NCBI GenBank assembly: GCA_037974665.1 | Contig: CM075778.1 | Coordinates: 25,982,001-26,046,000, forward strand | Length of the DNA: 64,000 bases | Direction of reading: 5' to 3' | DNA from: Ehretia macrophylla | Lineage: Eukaryota > Streptophyta > Magnoliopsida > Boraginales > Ehretiaceae | Shown: one piece after another, positions 1 through 12,100 of the stretch | Layout of the letters: the number at the start of each line of letters is the position of its first letter | Numbering within the stretch: position 1 is the stretch's first letter | Notes under the pieces: model-generated | Seen by the model: the letters and a program-made list of their open reading frames with translations, nothing else | Databases searched by the model: none | What the model was told of the DNA's origin: nothing | Translations under genes and position numbers: made by a program

Positions 1-455
1 TTTATATTAGGGGTGGAGCCATAAATTTTTGTTAGTGGGGGCTATAATTTATAAGTTTTAAACTATACAAGTATTTTTTTTCAAAAAATACATAGAATTT
101 TAACGTTTTTATAGGTCAGTGAGGGCTAAAATTCATAATTTTTTAACTATACGGATAATTTTATTTTTCAGTGGGGGCTAATTAATTTTTTTTAACTAAA
201 AATGCATAAATATCTAATTTTTTAAAAAAAAAACATAAAAATTTTAACGTTTTTATGGGCCATTGGGGGCTAAAATTCATAATTTTTGAATTATACTAGT
301 ACTTTTATTTTTTAGTGGGGGTTAATTAATTTTTTTAACTAAAAATGCATAAATATCTAATTTTTTTTCAAAAAATACATAAAAATTTTAACGATTTTTA
401 TGGATCAATAAGGGATGTAGCCCCCACTGATCCCCATATGCCTCCGCCAGTGCTT
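1..455. repeat. Degenerate repeat element with internal tandem units
   Basis: Two to three copies of a block of about 170 bp containing GTGGGGGCTAA and TTTTTATGG follow one another, with poly-A and poly-T between them. The ends look like a short imperfect inverted pair: GGGGTGGAGCC near 9 and CCTCCGCCAGTGC near 441-453. That terminal motif is common in plant non-autonomous DNA elements. No reading frame is evident. The left end may be cut by the window. Family assignment is not possible by eye. Confidence 0.45.
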
Positions 456-2279
456 TATATAATATGTGAATACACGTATCACAAATAAATGATAGAATTT
501 ACAGAACATTTTGTAGCCAAATCCGCTGATGACCACCTTCTGACTTGCTCATAAATAACACCAAAAGCCTTAAATTGACAATTTTTTGTGAAGCCTTCAA
601 AAATAGTTTCTATTATTGTATAGGGATTCGACTCTTGGTTGTGAAGGAACATTGACAAAAACATTATGTACAAAGCGTGAGAATTGACTAATATGACTTC
701 TGGGGCCGAGGCAAGAAGTTCAGGACTTTATAGGAATCCAATATTTGTGAATAATCGATTCAGTTATAAATAAATAATGTGAATAATTTTTAATTGTTAG
801 ATTTGTTCATAAAATTATAATATTATATGAGGATTCCCACTTTTAGGTACCAATTTAAAAATTCTTTTATGTGGAGATTAAAATACATTATTTTTCGACT
901 ATATATATATATATATATATATTCAGTGAAAACTAAATAATTTTTTTAATTAAAAATATATAGATATTTAAATTTTTTTAAAAACAATACATAGATCTTT
1001 TGAAAGTTTAGATCTGCCATTGACTACTCTTTATGAAGAACCCATTACCTTATAATGTTATGAGAATAATTTAAGTCGAGAAAACTTTAAAAATAGTGAT
1101 AATATCACCATCACATGTACATAAAATAACACGTGTCACTACTCACGGCTGCTAATGGCAATTGTTTCTAAAAAATTTCTCTGAATCATCGGTTGTAATT
1201 TGTATGTTCCGCTTATAGTGAAATTTTGATGATAACCATTTTATTTTCTGATCCAGATCTACTGTATAAAAATTACAATTTTAATAGTCTACATCATCTT
1301 AATAATTACGATGCAAAAAGTGACATTAATCAATGGTGTGAAATGCCAACTCCTGGACCAGCAACAATTTTTTTTTTCTTTTTCCAATTAATTATCAGTA
1401 GAAAACATAGCATTTCTCTTTATATGTCAAGAAATTATACTTCCCCATTATAGACCTGTCAGCTTCTTTCTAAAAGCACACACTTCAACATATAAGGCTA
1501 ATGTAGTCTGTAGTTGTGCTGTCTTTGTCATGGCTTATTAAAAAAATTAAGAATTTAAGCTCAAAGCAGTGACGGAGGTACTATAGGGCAACTTTTATTG
1601 ACTTTGTGAATTTTGTTATATATATAAAAAATTTTGGATAAAAAATAAATTAGCTCTCATTGAATATTTAATTAATTTTAATTTTTAAAATTATTTAACT
1701 TTTACAAATTTTAGAAATTTAATTTACTTATTTTGGGTACAAAATTTTACAAATCAAAAATAAAAATAAAAACAAAAAAGTTAAACCCGTGGGCTTTAGC
1801 GGACGTTTTTCATTCTTCACCCAATCCTTAGTAACGTTGACTTTGTCAACCTAATTGCTTACCTATGAAAACGCGCTAAACATGCTTATAGGTTCGCCTT
1901 TACGCATTTCTAATAGAAGAAAATTAGATATAAGTATATAGAATTAACCAAATTGGCTAAACAAAAAAAAAACTAAAGTTAATCACATGAAACAATTTAT
2001 CTCTTGACAAGTTATCTCTTGCTTTTTTGAACTAATATATAATATATCACTTATTATATATCAACCTCAACTTGACAATCTATTACTATTTACCCATAGG
2101 CCATATTTTCTTACTTCTTTCTTACCAAAACTGCCGGACGCAGATCATCAGGTGCTAGTTTGCTTTTTTTTTTTTTTAGATGCTAGTTTTGCTCAAATCT
2201 ATTAAAACTTCATGTAATCTACATTTTAGCCAAAAGAAATAAGATTCAAGAATAAATGTCTAAGTGAGATGGTGCTTCC
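456..2279. other. AT-rich intergenic DNA, no gene seen
   Basis: I find no supportable gene here. The short open frames are broken by AT runs and show no recognisable domain. Poly-T and poly-A tracts are frequent, and a GTGACGGAGG motif near 1569 resembles the ends of the repeat at the left edge. Confidence 0.5.
901..921. repeat. (AT)n microsatellite
   Basis: An uninterrupted run of alternating A and T, about ten dinucleotides long. Confidence 0.9.
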
Positions 2280-2473
2280 AGTGGTAGAGCCACTCTTAAA
2301 ATTGTGGGGTTGCAATCCCTATTCAACTCAAATTTTATTAAAAAAATGTGTATATTTTAAGGTATTTTTAAAATAAAAATTAATTCAGTCCCACTAAAAA
2401 ATATTTATTTTTATAAGTGTTTAATTGTATAATTTTAGCCCCCACTGCAAAAAAATCATGGCTCTACCCCTAG
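2280..2473. mobile_element. Small MITE-like element
   Basis: A segment of about 195 bp bounded by an inverted pair: GTGGTAGAGCCA on the left, and GGCTCTACCCCTAG on the right (reverse complement CTAGGGGTAGAGCC). Inside is the same GTGGGGGCTAAAAT motif, in reverse, as in the repeat at 1-455, so both probably belong to one family. No coding capacity. A target duplication could not be assigned. Confidence 0.4.
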
Positions 2474-3879
2474 CTCAAAGTATATCTTAACAAAAAAGAT
2501 ACGTCTTTAAGACAACAATAGTAAAAAAAACAATGATATGTGAAGGTCGTAATAACACAAGATAAAATTTATTAACAATTATCATCAAGGGTAGATCTAG
2601 GATATCATTTAGCTGGGGTCGAAAACATACAATGTAGTACTTGTATATGAATAAATTTTTTTTCATGGAGGTTAAATTAATTTTTTAGCCAAAAAATAGG
2701 TTAAGAAATACATATATTTTTTAAAAATGCAATCGTAACTCATTCCTTAATGATTATACTCTTAAAATTAGTGGGAACTAGTAATGATTGCAGCCTCCGT
2801 TGGCTCATGAACTGGGAAAAATTCAAGATTTACGTTTAGTGAGAGTTAAAATCGTATAATTTGATACTCATATATGAGTAATTATTTTATGTGAGAGCTA
2901 AACCGATCTTTCAACTTAAAAGTATCTTAAAAAGGCACATATTTTTTTTAAAATATCATCCAAATTCACTCTTTAATAATTCCGCTATTAAAATTAATAG
3001 AGTTTGCAATCCCAATTAATCCAAATATAAGTCCGCACATGCCCATGAATAACTCCGCCAATGCTTATAGTTCAAAACGGCAAACCACTTGGAATATTTT
3101 CCTAATGGAAAATGGTCCTATCTTCACTAAAGGCCCAAAAAAGGCCGGAATTTGTGCACGAAAAAGAGTATCAAAATCGTTGTTTGGTCTATTTTCAAGG
3201 CTGCATTGGCGCCAGACTTGGCAAATCTGTCAACCAACAAGATATAGCATCTTTTTCGAGCTAATCTTTGCTCATCTACTTTAGATATGCACTATTGCAC
3301 ATCCATCCCATAGCCAAAGCTTTTTTGCAACTCGAGAACCTTTCTTTTAGCATTTCTTTTTCCCTTTTCTTCAATTCTCATCTACGTAATGTGAAAAAAG
3401 TAAACAAATAAATTTAGACAAACTAGATACATAAAATTTCCTTTATACACAAATAAAAAAAAAGGTCATACTCATTTTAAAATTTATTATAAATCTAAAA
3501 AATTAAAAAGACAGCACTAGATACATAAAACTTTCATTATTAGTAAATTTGAAAAAAATCAGACTCAATTTTAAAATTTATTATAAATGCAAAAAATTAA
3601 AAGGATTTAATGTGGTTCAAAATTTACTCTTGACTCTATATGTTGTGGTCGTTTCCTAATAAAATCTGTAAATTTTTTGAAGTTTCAATTCAAATATGCC
3701 TATCACGTTTAATCTTTTTTTTTTTTGGCTCTAACATTAATCATTTTCAATACTTGTTGTAACATCAAATTAAATTATCTAGTGTTAATATTTTCTTACT
3801 CTTTAAGAGAAAAAAATATTTTTTAAAATTCATCCCACCCTTCCATAATTACGGACTAAATTATCATTTACTTTCCCTC
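2474..3879. other. Intergenic DNA upstream of the DUF538 gene
   Basis: AT-rich. Around 2590-3060 it contains further decayed pieces of the same GTGGGGGCTAA / CTCCGCC repeat family. No supportable gene. The last few hundred bases become pyrimidine-rich, as is common in plant promoters and 5' leaders. Confidence 0.45.
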
Positions 3880-3888
3880 TATAATTAT
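3880..3888 (+). promoter_or_regulatory. Candidate TATA element for the DUF538 gene
   Basis: TATAATTAT lies about 320 bp before the start codon and is followed by a pyrimidine-rich stretch and the CA repeat, which would form the leader. Position and composition are plausible, but AT-rich DNA gives many such matches. No transcript data support it. Confidence 0.25.
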
Positions 3889-4034
3889 TCATTTCTCTTG
3901 TCAAGAATATTCTATTTTCTACCTTTTTCTTTATCAAACCATTTTTCTTCATCTTTTTTTTTTCTTTTTTTTTTTTTGTGGGCGCCGTTATTTGCTTTCA
4001 CTGACAAGTACTCGATGAGTTGTGACACAGCTAT

Positions 4035-4058
4035 CACACACACACACACACACACACA
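4035..4058. repeat. (CA)12 microsatellite in the probable 5' leader
   Basis: Twelve uninterrupted CA dinucleotides, with more imperfect CA units to about 4100, then a purine-rich GAGA stretch up to the DUF538 start codon. It probably lies within the transcribed leader and should vary in length between individuals. Confidence 0.9.
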
Positions 4059-4206
4059 ACACACAGTGCACACCCACAACAGACAAAGACACAACACACA
4101 AATAGAGAGAGACAGAAGAACACCCTCTGTGTTCAAGAATTTGTTGCTTCTTCTCTCACATTCAACAGAGAAGAGGAGGAGGTGAAGAGAAGAGAAGTAA
4201 GCAACA

Positions 4207-7200
4207 ATGGAGAAGGCTTTAACAAAAGTTGGAAGCATAAAAGCTGGTACATTTTGGGTTTCCAAGAAAGCCAAAGAGGAAATCAACAACATCACCCAAG
4301 ATCTTACTGTATGTTCACTTTAACTTCTTTATGTATATATGTATCTTATTTGTATGTTCTTTTTTGAGTTATACATTGTTTATAGTTATCATTCAAAGAT
4401 GTATATACTAATAGTGACATATTAGTGAAATGCTATTGTAAGATCAGAGCTTCTGATTTATCTAAGAGTTTGGGTGGAATGGTTGGGTACTTGTTATAAT
4501 AAGAAATTCTAATTTCGAATCATGGTTTCTTAACTCACTATGCCCAAAAAAAAAAACGCTATGGTAAGATCTACATAATGTAGCATCTAAAATGGCAGAA
4601 TCTTGGAAAAAAATGGGTGTGTTTTTTTTTTTTCTTAGTTTTCTTTTTTGTTTTGTAAAAGGGGTTTTGATTAAATTTTAGATGATATAATTGGAGAATT
4701 TAATGTTGTGTTTTTGCTTGTTGAATTGTTGGGAAAGATTGAGGATTATCAAATATTGTAAAGGAGGGTCTATGTGTGTGTCATGTGCGAAGAGTGAGAT
4801 TGAGAGATAATGGTGGATACAAGAATTTCCAAATGCAATCGAATCCCGGTCATTATCCCGTATTAAATTACAGCCTCGTTTCAAAGTTTCAAAGTTAAAG
4901 TTGATAGGGAGGGATTTATTATATTTGTTAATTGCTTTCAAGGCGCCCACACACATGCAAGCGGGGTTTGGTTTTTGACCCTTGTACGTGGATAATTTTA
5001 ATGTTGTTTAATTGGGTGGCGGCGACACTTGAACCCAAGAAGGTTTGGTAACTTGGGCTCTGAAACCATATTTAGTTACCACCTCATCTAAAAGCTCAAG
5101 CTATTAGGGAGGGCTTTGTTATATTTGTTAATTGTTTCAACATTCCGCAAATAGCAGTCTGAAAATGGGATGTACCCTGTTCCATAGGAGGTTTCCAAAA
5201 TTAAAACCCGAGATCAAGTTTTGAACTTGGCCATCACTCCAAGCACTAACTAAAAATGATTTTTTATAGAAATTTAATTTGGGATTTGTACTAATATTTA
5301 TAGAATTGATTATGAAAAGACAAACAAAAATGAATGGTTCAAAGTATCTGCTCATGTTAAGTGGCAAGGGATTGGAGGTGCAGGGCTCCTTTTGGATTAA
5401 ATTTTCTTTCTTATACTCTAGTTTTCTAAATTTGTAACACTCCGTCCCCTATTAATTTTGTGAAGGATATGTGTTTAGTTTATAATGATTCTCCGCTATT
5501 GTCACCACAAGCTTAAGCATTTTAGGGCAGTTGATTAGTGTGGATATGTGTACTTTCCCTTTTTCTTTTCTTTCCTTGGGGTATTGCTGTGGAGAAAAAT
5601 GTTGCAAGATTCAGTTAGATTCATGTAGTAGCTTTTCTATACTGGATAGTGATCCAAAATCTTGTTTATTATGAAGTTTCGTAGAATTTTAGATATATAG
5701 CTCGAGTTCTTTAATTGATTTTGTATAACAGTCATATTCTTTGAAAAGTATGAGTTGTGAAATATTGGCAAGCTATTAAACCTGTATGCAAATTGAATAG
5801 TTTAGTTAAAATCCATTGGTCGAATTGAATGTCTGAGACGTTTGTAATGTGCATTCAGTACTAGCTACATTAACTGACTTAATAGTAAATTTGACTGACT
5901 TAACTGATATCTCCTATATCAGAAATATGTCCTCTAATATCACTATGATCTTTCAGAAACGGAAGGATAATCATTCAACTCGTATCACAACAGCTATAGT
6001 TGGAACTTATATTTGGTTTCTATCTGACATATCAGCATTTGTCCGAATATAGTTGGCCAAGAATGTGTGCTCTTCCTTTTCTCTTTATTTTTCTTTTGTA
6101 GCCTTCTTTTGTTGTGATTGCTAAGATTTTGTCAACTGGGGTTAGTCCAAAGGAAGATATTCATTCTCAACTTGGTTTATGCTATGAATGCATGAAGCAT
6201 CGTGTGGATACATGTGACACTGGATTTGCTGGAGATAGTGTCTTCATGTTAAGTATATCGTAGTTGAAGTTTGTAGAGTTAGTAGTTGGTAACATAAAGC
6301 TGCTTCTCTACACAGAATTTGCGACTTAGATTACCAGTGACACTGAAGTTTCTACAATGTACAGCACAAAGGATTGTGCTCACTCTACATCTTAATTATA
6401 TGTAAATTGTGCATAATACTGTCACTTGATAACAACAATTTCAGGCATTTATTTACCGAGAACTCCATCAAGGGAAAATACATTTTGCCAATGAAAAATT
6501 CTTCTTGGGAATACCATGTTAAGGCTGTTCGCCAGTTGATTTGCAGGAAATGCATTTTTTATACTTAAAAAGCTTCATTTATGCTTTGGGTGGATGATTG
6601 TAATTTTTAAATATCTTGTAACAAGAAATATAATGTTTTCTATCTTCTTTAAATGAATTTGCAACTTTACTATGAGTTTTTGACTAAAATGTTCTCGTAA
6701 TTCCAGACTTTTTCAAGCACTGTTGAAGAGAAAGCGAAGTGGATATTCAATAAGCTGAAAGGTAAGGCATTAAATTCATGTCAGTCATTTCTACTGATCT
6801 TTTCTTGCTCTGATATTACTAGTAAATATATATCACCCAAGAATTTATTGCATCTAAGTTCATAGTTGAACTTGTAGATCTGTGTCTCATAGCTTTAGGG
6901 ATCTTGGTGCTTTTTCCTGAAAAAATGAGAAAAAACAGATAGCTTTAAAGTGCATTATTATCATGTTTGTTGGACTAAGAACTAATTTCAAGTGAGTATA
7001 CATCTGGCTTGCCGGGCTTGAACTTCACTAAAAGAAGAATTCTGAAGTTGAAGCAACTTAAATGCATAAACAACGTTGCTTCATGGATCTGAATTTGTTA
7101 CGAACCAATTTATTTTCTTGTAAAAGAGCTCCTCGAATACCATTTATGGAGATATCTAATATATGTTGGAGAAACGAGTTAAAAATAGCTTTTACCATTG

Positions 7201-8100
7201 ATGTGATATCGTACTTAAGATCAAATTCTTTCTTTTGTTATTCACAATCTTAATGGAGCTGGTTCTGACCCTGCTTAGCCAAAAGTATTAAATTCTCGAG
7301 CAGAGCTTTTAATCTTCGTTTACTTGACATTGAATTCGTCTGTTCTTGTGCCACAAGCCATCAAGGAAGATGCAACGACTGTACCTTCTCTTATGCATTT
7401 CCAGTTTATATGTATTCATTGATATTTTGAGTTGAGCGCATTGATCTAAGTATAATGCTGACGTATTGAAGTTCTGAATGATGTGTTTATATTGCTTGCT
7501 AAGATGAACAAGAATTATTAAATACTGTACGTATATTTGAGTTTCCATGTGTCTTTCTGTAAACGAATAGAACGTTATCAAGTCGTCATTTTACTGCAAG
7601 TCAAATGAGATAGAAATTCATTAAAGCTGTACTGCTTAATTTACTATATTTCTGCTCCCTCTCTCTGAAGTTTTAGATTGAGAAACATGTTACCTCACCC
7701 ATCTAAATATATGTTCCCAGGCAAACCCCTCAAATCTCTGCCCGATCTCCTTCGAGAATACAACCTTCCTCCTGGCCTCTTTCCCCAGAACATAACATGT
7801 TATGAATATGATGAGGTGAAGGCCAAGCTCATCGTGTACTTGTCCTCTACCTGTGAGGTTAGCTTCAAGGATTCATCTGTTATAAGGTACGCCAACCGTG
7901 TCAAAGGAACGTTGTCAAGGGGAAAGCTTAGCGGAATCGAAGGAATGAAGACAAAGGTGCTGGTTTGGGTCAAAGTTACCAGTGTCAACGTTGAGAGCTA
8001 CAAGTCTGATAAAGTGTGGTTCACAGCAGGAGTGAAGAAATCAAGGTCCAAAGATGCTTATGAAGTGCCTAGGGATGCCATCAGAGTAGAAGAATTTTGA
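4207..8100 (+). CDS. DUF538 family protein, three exons, 178 aa
   Basis: Coding exons are 4207-4308, 6707-6761 and 7721-8100. Intron 1 uses GT at 4309 and AG at 6705-6706 (phase 0). Intron 2 uses GT at 6762 and AG at 7719-7720 (phase 1, splitting a GGC glycine codon). Earlier AGs at 7669-7670 and 7675-7676 would bring in stops at once, so the 7721 acceptor is the one that works. The protein starts MEKALTKVGSIKAG. It has a basic amphipathic N-terminal part, then the DUF538 core from about residue 55, with LPDLLREYNLPPGLFP, NITCYEYDE, KAKLIVYL and VKGTLSRGKLSGIEGMK. Length and exon pattern fit plant DUF538 proteins, small plant-specific proteins of poorly known biochemistry linked to growth and stress. 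No signal peptide or membrane segment is obvious. An AATAAT about 38 nt past the stop could serve polyadenylation. It is the only gene outside the tandem array. Confidence 0.9.
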
Positions 8101-9400
8101 GCTAAAAATGTTTGCATATCTTACTAGTTCTCATGTCAATAATGTTTTAGATGATAGAACTACTATGTTGCATGGATTTATTCATTGGTATAATTGGTTT
8201 AAGGAAAAAGTTGATGTTAGTATATATATCATTTGCAACAAAGGATGATCAGCTTGCCTGGTGTTGCTTGGTTTCTCCAGTGGTCAATCATTGATATATT
8301 TTTGTTTCCAGCAAAATCAATATATATGATGCCCCTTGAAAATATTTTCTTCCATTTACGTGCGAGTCATTTTTTTTATGTATATATTTTATGACGAGGA
8401 AGACTCCTAGAAAGTCTTTTAGGCTCGCTAGGGTCTAAACTTCGGGAAACATAATCTCAACCGAAAGAGGTATGTGTTAGTTAATAGGATGTCTTATCTT
8501 AAAGTCAATTGGTACTTTAGTTAACTTAAGGTGTGAATGACGTGGTAAGAGAAGTAACAAATTTGAGAGTTGTGTACCAAAGTCAATTTGATGTGATATA
8601 AGAGCAGGAAATTGAAGAGTTACGTACTAAAGTCAATGCCGGGAATATGAATTGGTCTTATATGAATGGATAACACAAGATAAATGCTTAATTTCGATAC
8701 TATGTCAGTTAACTTGAAGTTCCATACTAAAAGCTTACTAAGGTTCCATGTTAGTTAATTCGGATACACTCCAATAATATGGTTCAGGTAAGTTAATGTG
8801 GATAGATAATATAAAATCAAGGCCTATTTTACCAAGGTTCTATGTTAGTTAACTCAGATACACTCCAATACCATGGTTCAGTTTAGTTAACTTGGATGGA
8901 TAACATAAGATTAAGGCTCAAATCTACTATCATATTAGTTAACTTAAGGTTCTTTGACCCAAAAAAAAAAAAAAAAAATCTCAAGGTTCCATATTAGTTA
9001 ATTCAGATACATTTCAATTGTATGGTCTGAGTTAATCAAGCATAAGATTTATCGAGATTGACTTCAAGGAGAATAATTTCTTAGTTTCTTCAAACCAAAG
9101 ACTTAGACCAGGTCCCCTATCTTCGTCCCAAGAGTTCCATCACTCAGTTAACCCCTTGGGATTGATGTGCAAGTCAAATTCTATCAATTGGCTTTTGATT
9201 TAAGCTTGTTGCTCTAAAAACATCTTAGTGATTGTCAAAGGAAGAATGGCTTGTAAATGTGACATGATTCCAATTACAAAAAGAAATTATTTTGAAAAAA
9301 TAAATTCACACTTGCAACTAAGTCAGCTCTTAAAAATGAGCCATCAGATACTGCGGGTAAGCAACAATTAGCTGCTATTAACTATCCAATGTAGCTGAAC
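8101..9400. other. Intergenic DNA after the DUF538 gene
   Basis: It begins with the probable 3' UTR, then AT-rich DNA with a degenerate tandem repeat (entered separately). I see no further gene. Confidence 0.5.
8640..9060. repeat. Degenerate tandem repeat, unit about 100-145 bp
   Basis: The phrase AAGGTTCYATRTTAGTTAAY followed by CAGATACAYTYCAAT recurs near 8739, 8837 and 8982. Between copies are variants of GGATARATAAYATAAGAT. A poly-A run near 8961-8978 interrupts the third copy. No coding potential. Similar phrases (GTTAGTTAA, TTAACTTAAGG) begin near 8476, so the repeat may have been longer. Confidence 0.6.
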
Positions 9401-9475
9401 ATCCCGGTGCCGCCGGCAAGTTGCCCGTTGGGGGACGGTCCTGTCCCCGGGTGGGTGCCGTTGGGCCTGCGCGAT
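9401..9475. other. GC-rich island of unknown origin
   Basis: About 75 bp of strongly GC-rich sequence stands alone in AT-rich DNA. It contains a hairpin-forming palindrome at 9431-9448 (stem GGGGAC / GTCCCC, loop GGTCCT) and ends in GCCTGCGCG. It is probably the end of a transposable element, but I do not recognise the family. Confidence 0.5.
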
Positions 9476-9910
9476 TAATATAGATATACTTCTCAAAAGA
9501 ATCAAAGAAAACATCTGATACCAATTATATCATTATTGACGCAAAGATGACTTAAACAACTTTAAGAAGAACAACCCCATGTGTAAGACAGTGACCATGA
9601 AGATGAGTTTCATCAACCTACATCATTCTCAAATTCAAATTGATATGTTACGCGCAACACTTTCATGTTGGATTTTGCTCCATAGTTTTCATTTTTTTGC
9701 GAAGTAAGCAAGCTCATTACAGAAAGTTTATACTTTCATGTGCTAGAATGATAGTTTTAGGGGAAATGGTACGAGGATTTAAAAGTATTCTTGAACTCTA
9801 AAAAAACAAGAGGGTATTATGAGATCACTCCCTTACCCCAGAGGTAACTAGCATATTCGGCAAACTATGGAAAAAAGAAAAGAAAAGAAAGGAAATGATC
9901 TCAAGTACAA

Positions 9911-10144
9911 ATGGCTTATGTCCTCCAAGCTTTGGATGGTTAAAAGCTAGCTGGAGATGGGATAGAACAAAATCTATCACATTACCATCTAGACTTTGCA
10001 ACCAGGAAACGTAATTTAGCTAATCTAGCTCTTAAGCTCCATCAAATACAAGAAGATATCAGTTATCATGTCGGAAACATCAAATTAATCAAGCACTCTC
10101 TACAACAACTAAATCAGTTCGATATCTCCGACAATATTGGCTGA
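9911..10144 (+). pseudogene. Unrecognised coding-like remnant
   Basis: Reading from ATG at 9911, one frame of 78 codons has a single early stop (TAA 9941-9943), then stays open to TGA at 10142-10144. The open part is helix-like and charged (for example LALKLHQIQEDISYHVG) and its composition is more protein-like than the neighbouring DNA. I do not recognise the family. It could be a relic exon or a transposon fragment, or chance. Confidence 0.25.
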
Positions 10145-10400
10145 AGTTTCTTGACTGCAGGCTTTGTTGATCTTCCTCAAGTAGCTTCTAACTCTACTCA
10201 ATCTCAACGACTCTTGGCGTGGCTTCAGACAACAACACTAGTTGAAGAAGCAGCAAGTAGAAGGAGAGAAGCAATGCTTTTTGTATTGTTTTCAGTGATA
10301 AAACTTTCAATCTATCAGAATTCAGAGGGTATAAAAGTGAAAACCAAAGCAATCCACAAACGGCTATGAGAGGACAATATTCACAACATAAATGCATATG
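10145..10400. other. Type I flank on the 3' side of NAC copy 1
   Basis: This block is about 250 bp, and its homologue lies at about 22618-22872 beside NAC copy 2. The corresponding places beside copies 3 and 4 (35458-35942 and 49427-49910) hold a different sequence. The switch between the two flank types falls at the same point, just before AAGGAGRGCAAACC. No recognisable gene. Confidence 0.6.
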
Positions 10401-10773
10401 ATAAGGAGGGCAAACCAAATACAATAAAAACTGATTGGATAATGTTACTGCATTAAATTTATTGTCACTAGCTCAAAATTTACAAGGAGGATAGAATTTA
10501 CAAGAAGGATAGGCTTCAAAACCGACCTTGTATCTTTGAACAAAAATAGTTATCGTATTTATAAGCAGCTGAACTCTTAATTAATCTGCCTACGTACTTT
10601 GACACCGAATGATGTCAAAGATCAAGCTGCACGTAGTTCTACAATTTAGATTGAAAAATTATATACTATCAAAGATCTATTACAAATTAGCGCTCTTCCT
10701 TTCTTCATGACTGATTTTTCCTTGAGAAGCTTGACGATTTGAAGCATATCAAGTAGTTGTGGAGAGATCTTCA

Positions 10774-12003
10774 TCAGCAACTCGGCTCCAATGAATCCGG
10801 AAACAATTCTGGCATGAAATTTGAAGTGTCATCTGCCACAGGGATATCTACTAATGATATGCCATTCATATAGGATGCATATTCTTCATCATTTTCTCGC
10901 AAGCTTTCAAACTCTGCAAGAGAAAGCTCCATCAAACTATCAAGCTCCGCAGGGCCAAAGTCAACATCCATGGAGAAGATGGCAGTTGGGTTTGAAATAT
11001 CATCAGGCTTGGCACTGCTATCAAACTCCGCAGGGCTATTTGGTAACAAAATGTGTTTCATGTTGGACTCATATCGTCTCAGTTCATCATCACTTGGCAA
11101 GCTTTCCGCAGGAGTATCAGCTAATAACATGTCTCCCAAGTTGGACACACATTGTCTCATAACATTAACATCATCATTCTGTGTCTTGTTCTGAATCGAT
11201 TCTATGGAGCTGTTTGCAGCTTCCATTACTCCATTGTTGATTATCTGGACCTCTGCTTCCGTAGCCAGAAGAAGATTTCCTCCATTACTCCATTGTTGAT
11301 CAACGCCAATTGTCATGTGATGTTGATGATCATCTGAACAACTCCACCGCGGTGTCTTCTCTTCTTGGGGAATATAATTGTCCTCTCGCGATTTCCTCTT
11401 GCCCAAAACTTCACAATCATGCGAGATTTCAGAATGTTGTTCTTTCTTGAAGTTTTTCGATTCGTCCTTTGTAATTTTGCAAACAACGTAGTCCGTGCTT
11501 CCAATGTCGATCAAGCCAGCATCCGAAAGAGAATATTCATGCATAATCCAATGCCCTTTTCCATCTAAATCTTTCTTACTCGACTTAAACGTGAACATCC
11601 TTTTGAAGCCTATTTTGGTTTTCGGTTTCCCTTTCATGATATCTTTCGACCCTGTCTGTCCCTGCCATTTACCGCAACCCGCTGTTCGGATAACGTTCTT
11701 ATTACCCTGCCGCCCAACCTCGGACAATTTAGTAAACACATAGATAGTCTTCATATTACCCTTGCTCGAATCGTCATCATCATCAGTAATTGGGATGTTC
11801 CAAGGATCATCTTCAGTGAAAATCTCCCAAGGATTTGCTTTTTCGCCGTAGAGGTCTCTTTCAAGGATCCCATCCCAGGGTGGGTGCCCCAATAGCCTTC
11901 TCCTCAGGTATGACATAAGCAATTCTTGATCCGAAGGTGCGAATTGAAAACCTTCAGGAATTTTAATACTCATCTTTGCTCTTCCTACGCTCATTATCAA
12001 CAA
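10774..12003 (-). CDS. NAC-domain transcription factor, copy 1 (intact, 409 aa)
   Basis: Single uninterrupted frame. A divergent NAC DNA-binding domain spans about residues 14-178: subdomain A IPEGFQFAPSDQELLMSYL (family usual GFRFHPTDEEL), B around DGILERDLYGEKANPWEIF, C YVFTKL...RTAGCGKWQGQTGSK, D KIGFKRMFTF...GHWIMHEYSLSD, and E DYVVCKI. A basic patch GKRKSRED (201-208) could act as a nuclear localisation signal. The C-terminal third is acidic and repeats a PAE-type motif (298, 324, 352, 362), as expected of an activation region. The first ATG gives MLIMSVGRAKM; the third Met (residue 11) would give the short leader usual in NACs. NAC proteins bind DNA as dimers in the nucleus and regulate development and stress genes. 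Most NAC genes carry introns in this domain; this one has none. It shares GHPPWDG with copy 3. Confidence 0.85.
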   Translation of the reverse strand: MLIMSVGRAKMSIKIPEGFQFAPSDQELLMSYLRRRLLGHPPWDGILERDLYGEKANPWEIFTEDDPWNIPITDDDDDSSKGNMKTIYVFTKLSEVGRQGNKNVIRTAGCGKWQGQTGSKDIMKGKPKTKIGFKRMFTFKSSKKDLDGKGHWIMHEYSLSDAGLIDIGSTDYVVCKITKDESKNFKKEQHSEISHDCEVLGKRKSREDNYIPQEEKTPRWSCSDDHQHHMTIGVDQQWSNGGNLLLATEAEVQIINNGVMEAANSSIESIQNKTQNDDVNVMRQCVSNLGDMLLADTPAESLPSDDELRRYESNMKHILLPNSPAEFDSSAKPDDISNPTAIFSMDVDFGPAELDSLMELSLAEFESLRENDEEYASYMNGISLVDIPVADDTSNFMPELFPDSLEPSC

Positions 12004-12100
12004 ATCTCACAAAACAAATCACTCTCTTGATGTCTATAATTAATACTGCAACTCACAATCTTAACTATGTTTGTAATGCTGAATATAGAGCTAGCTTGGG

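Noticed and set aside
3898..4295. Open frames on both strands over the CA repeat
   Set aside because: They arise from low-complexity CA/GT and poly-T sequence in the leader of the DUF538 gene; no domain, and one overlaps its first exon.
7800..7988. Minus-strand frame inside DUF538 exon 3
   Set aside because: Shadow of the conserved DUF538 coding sequence.
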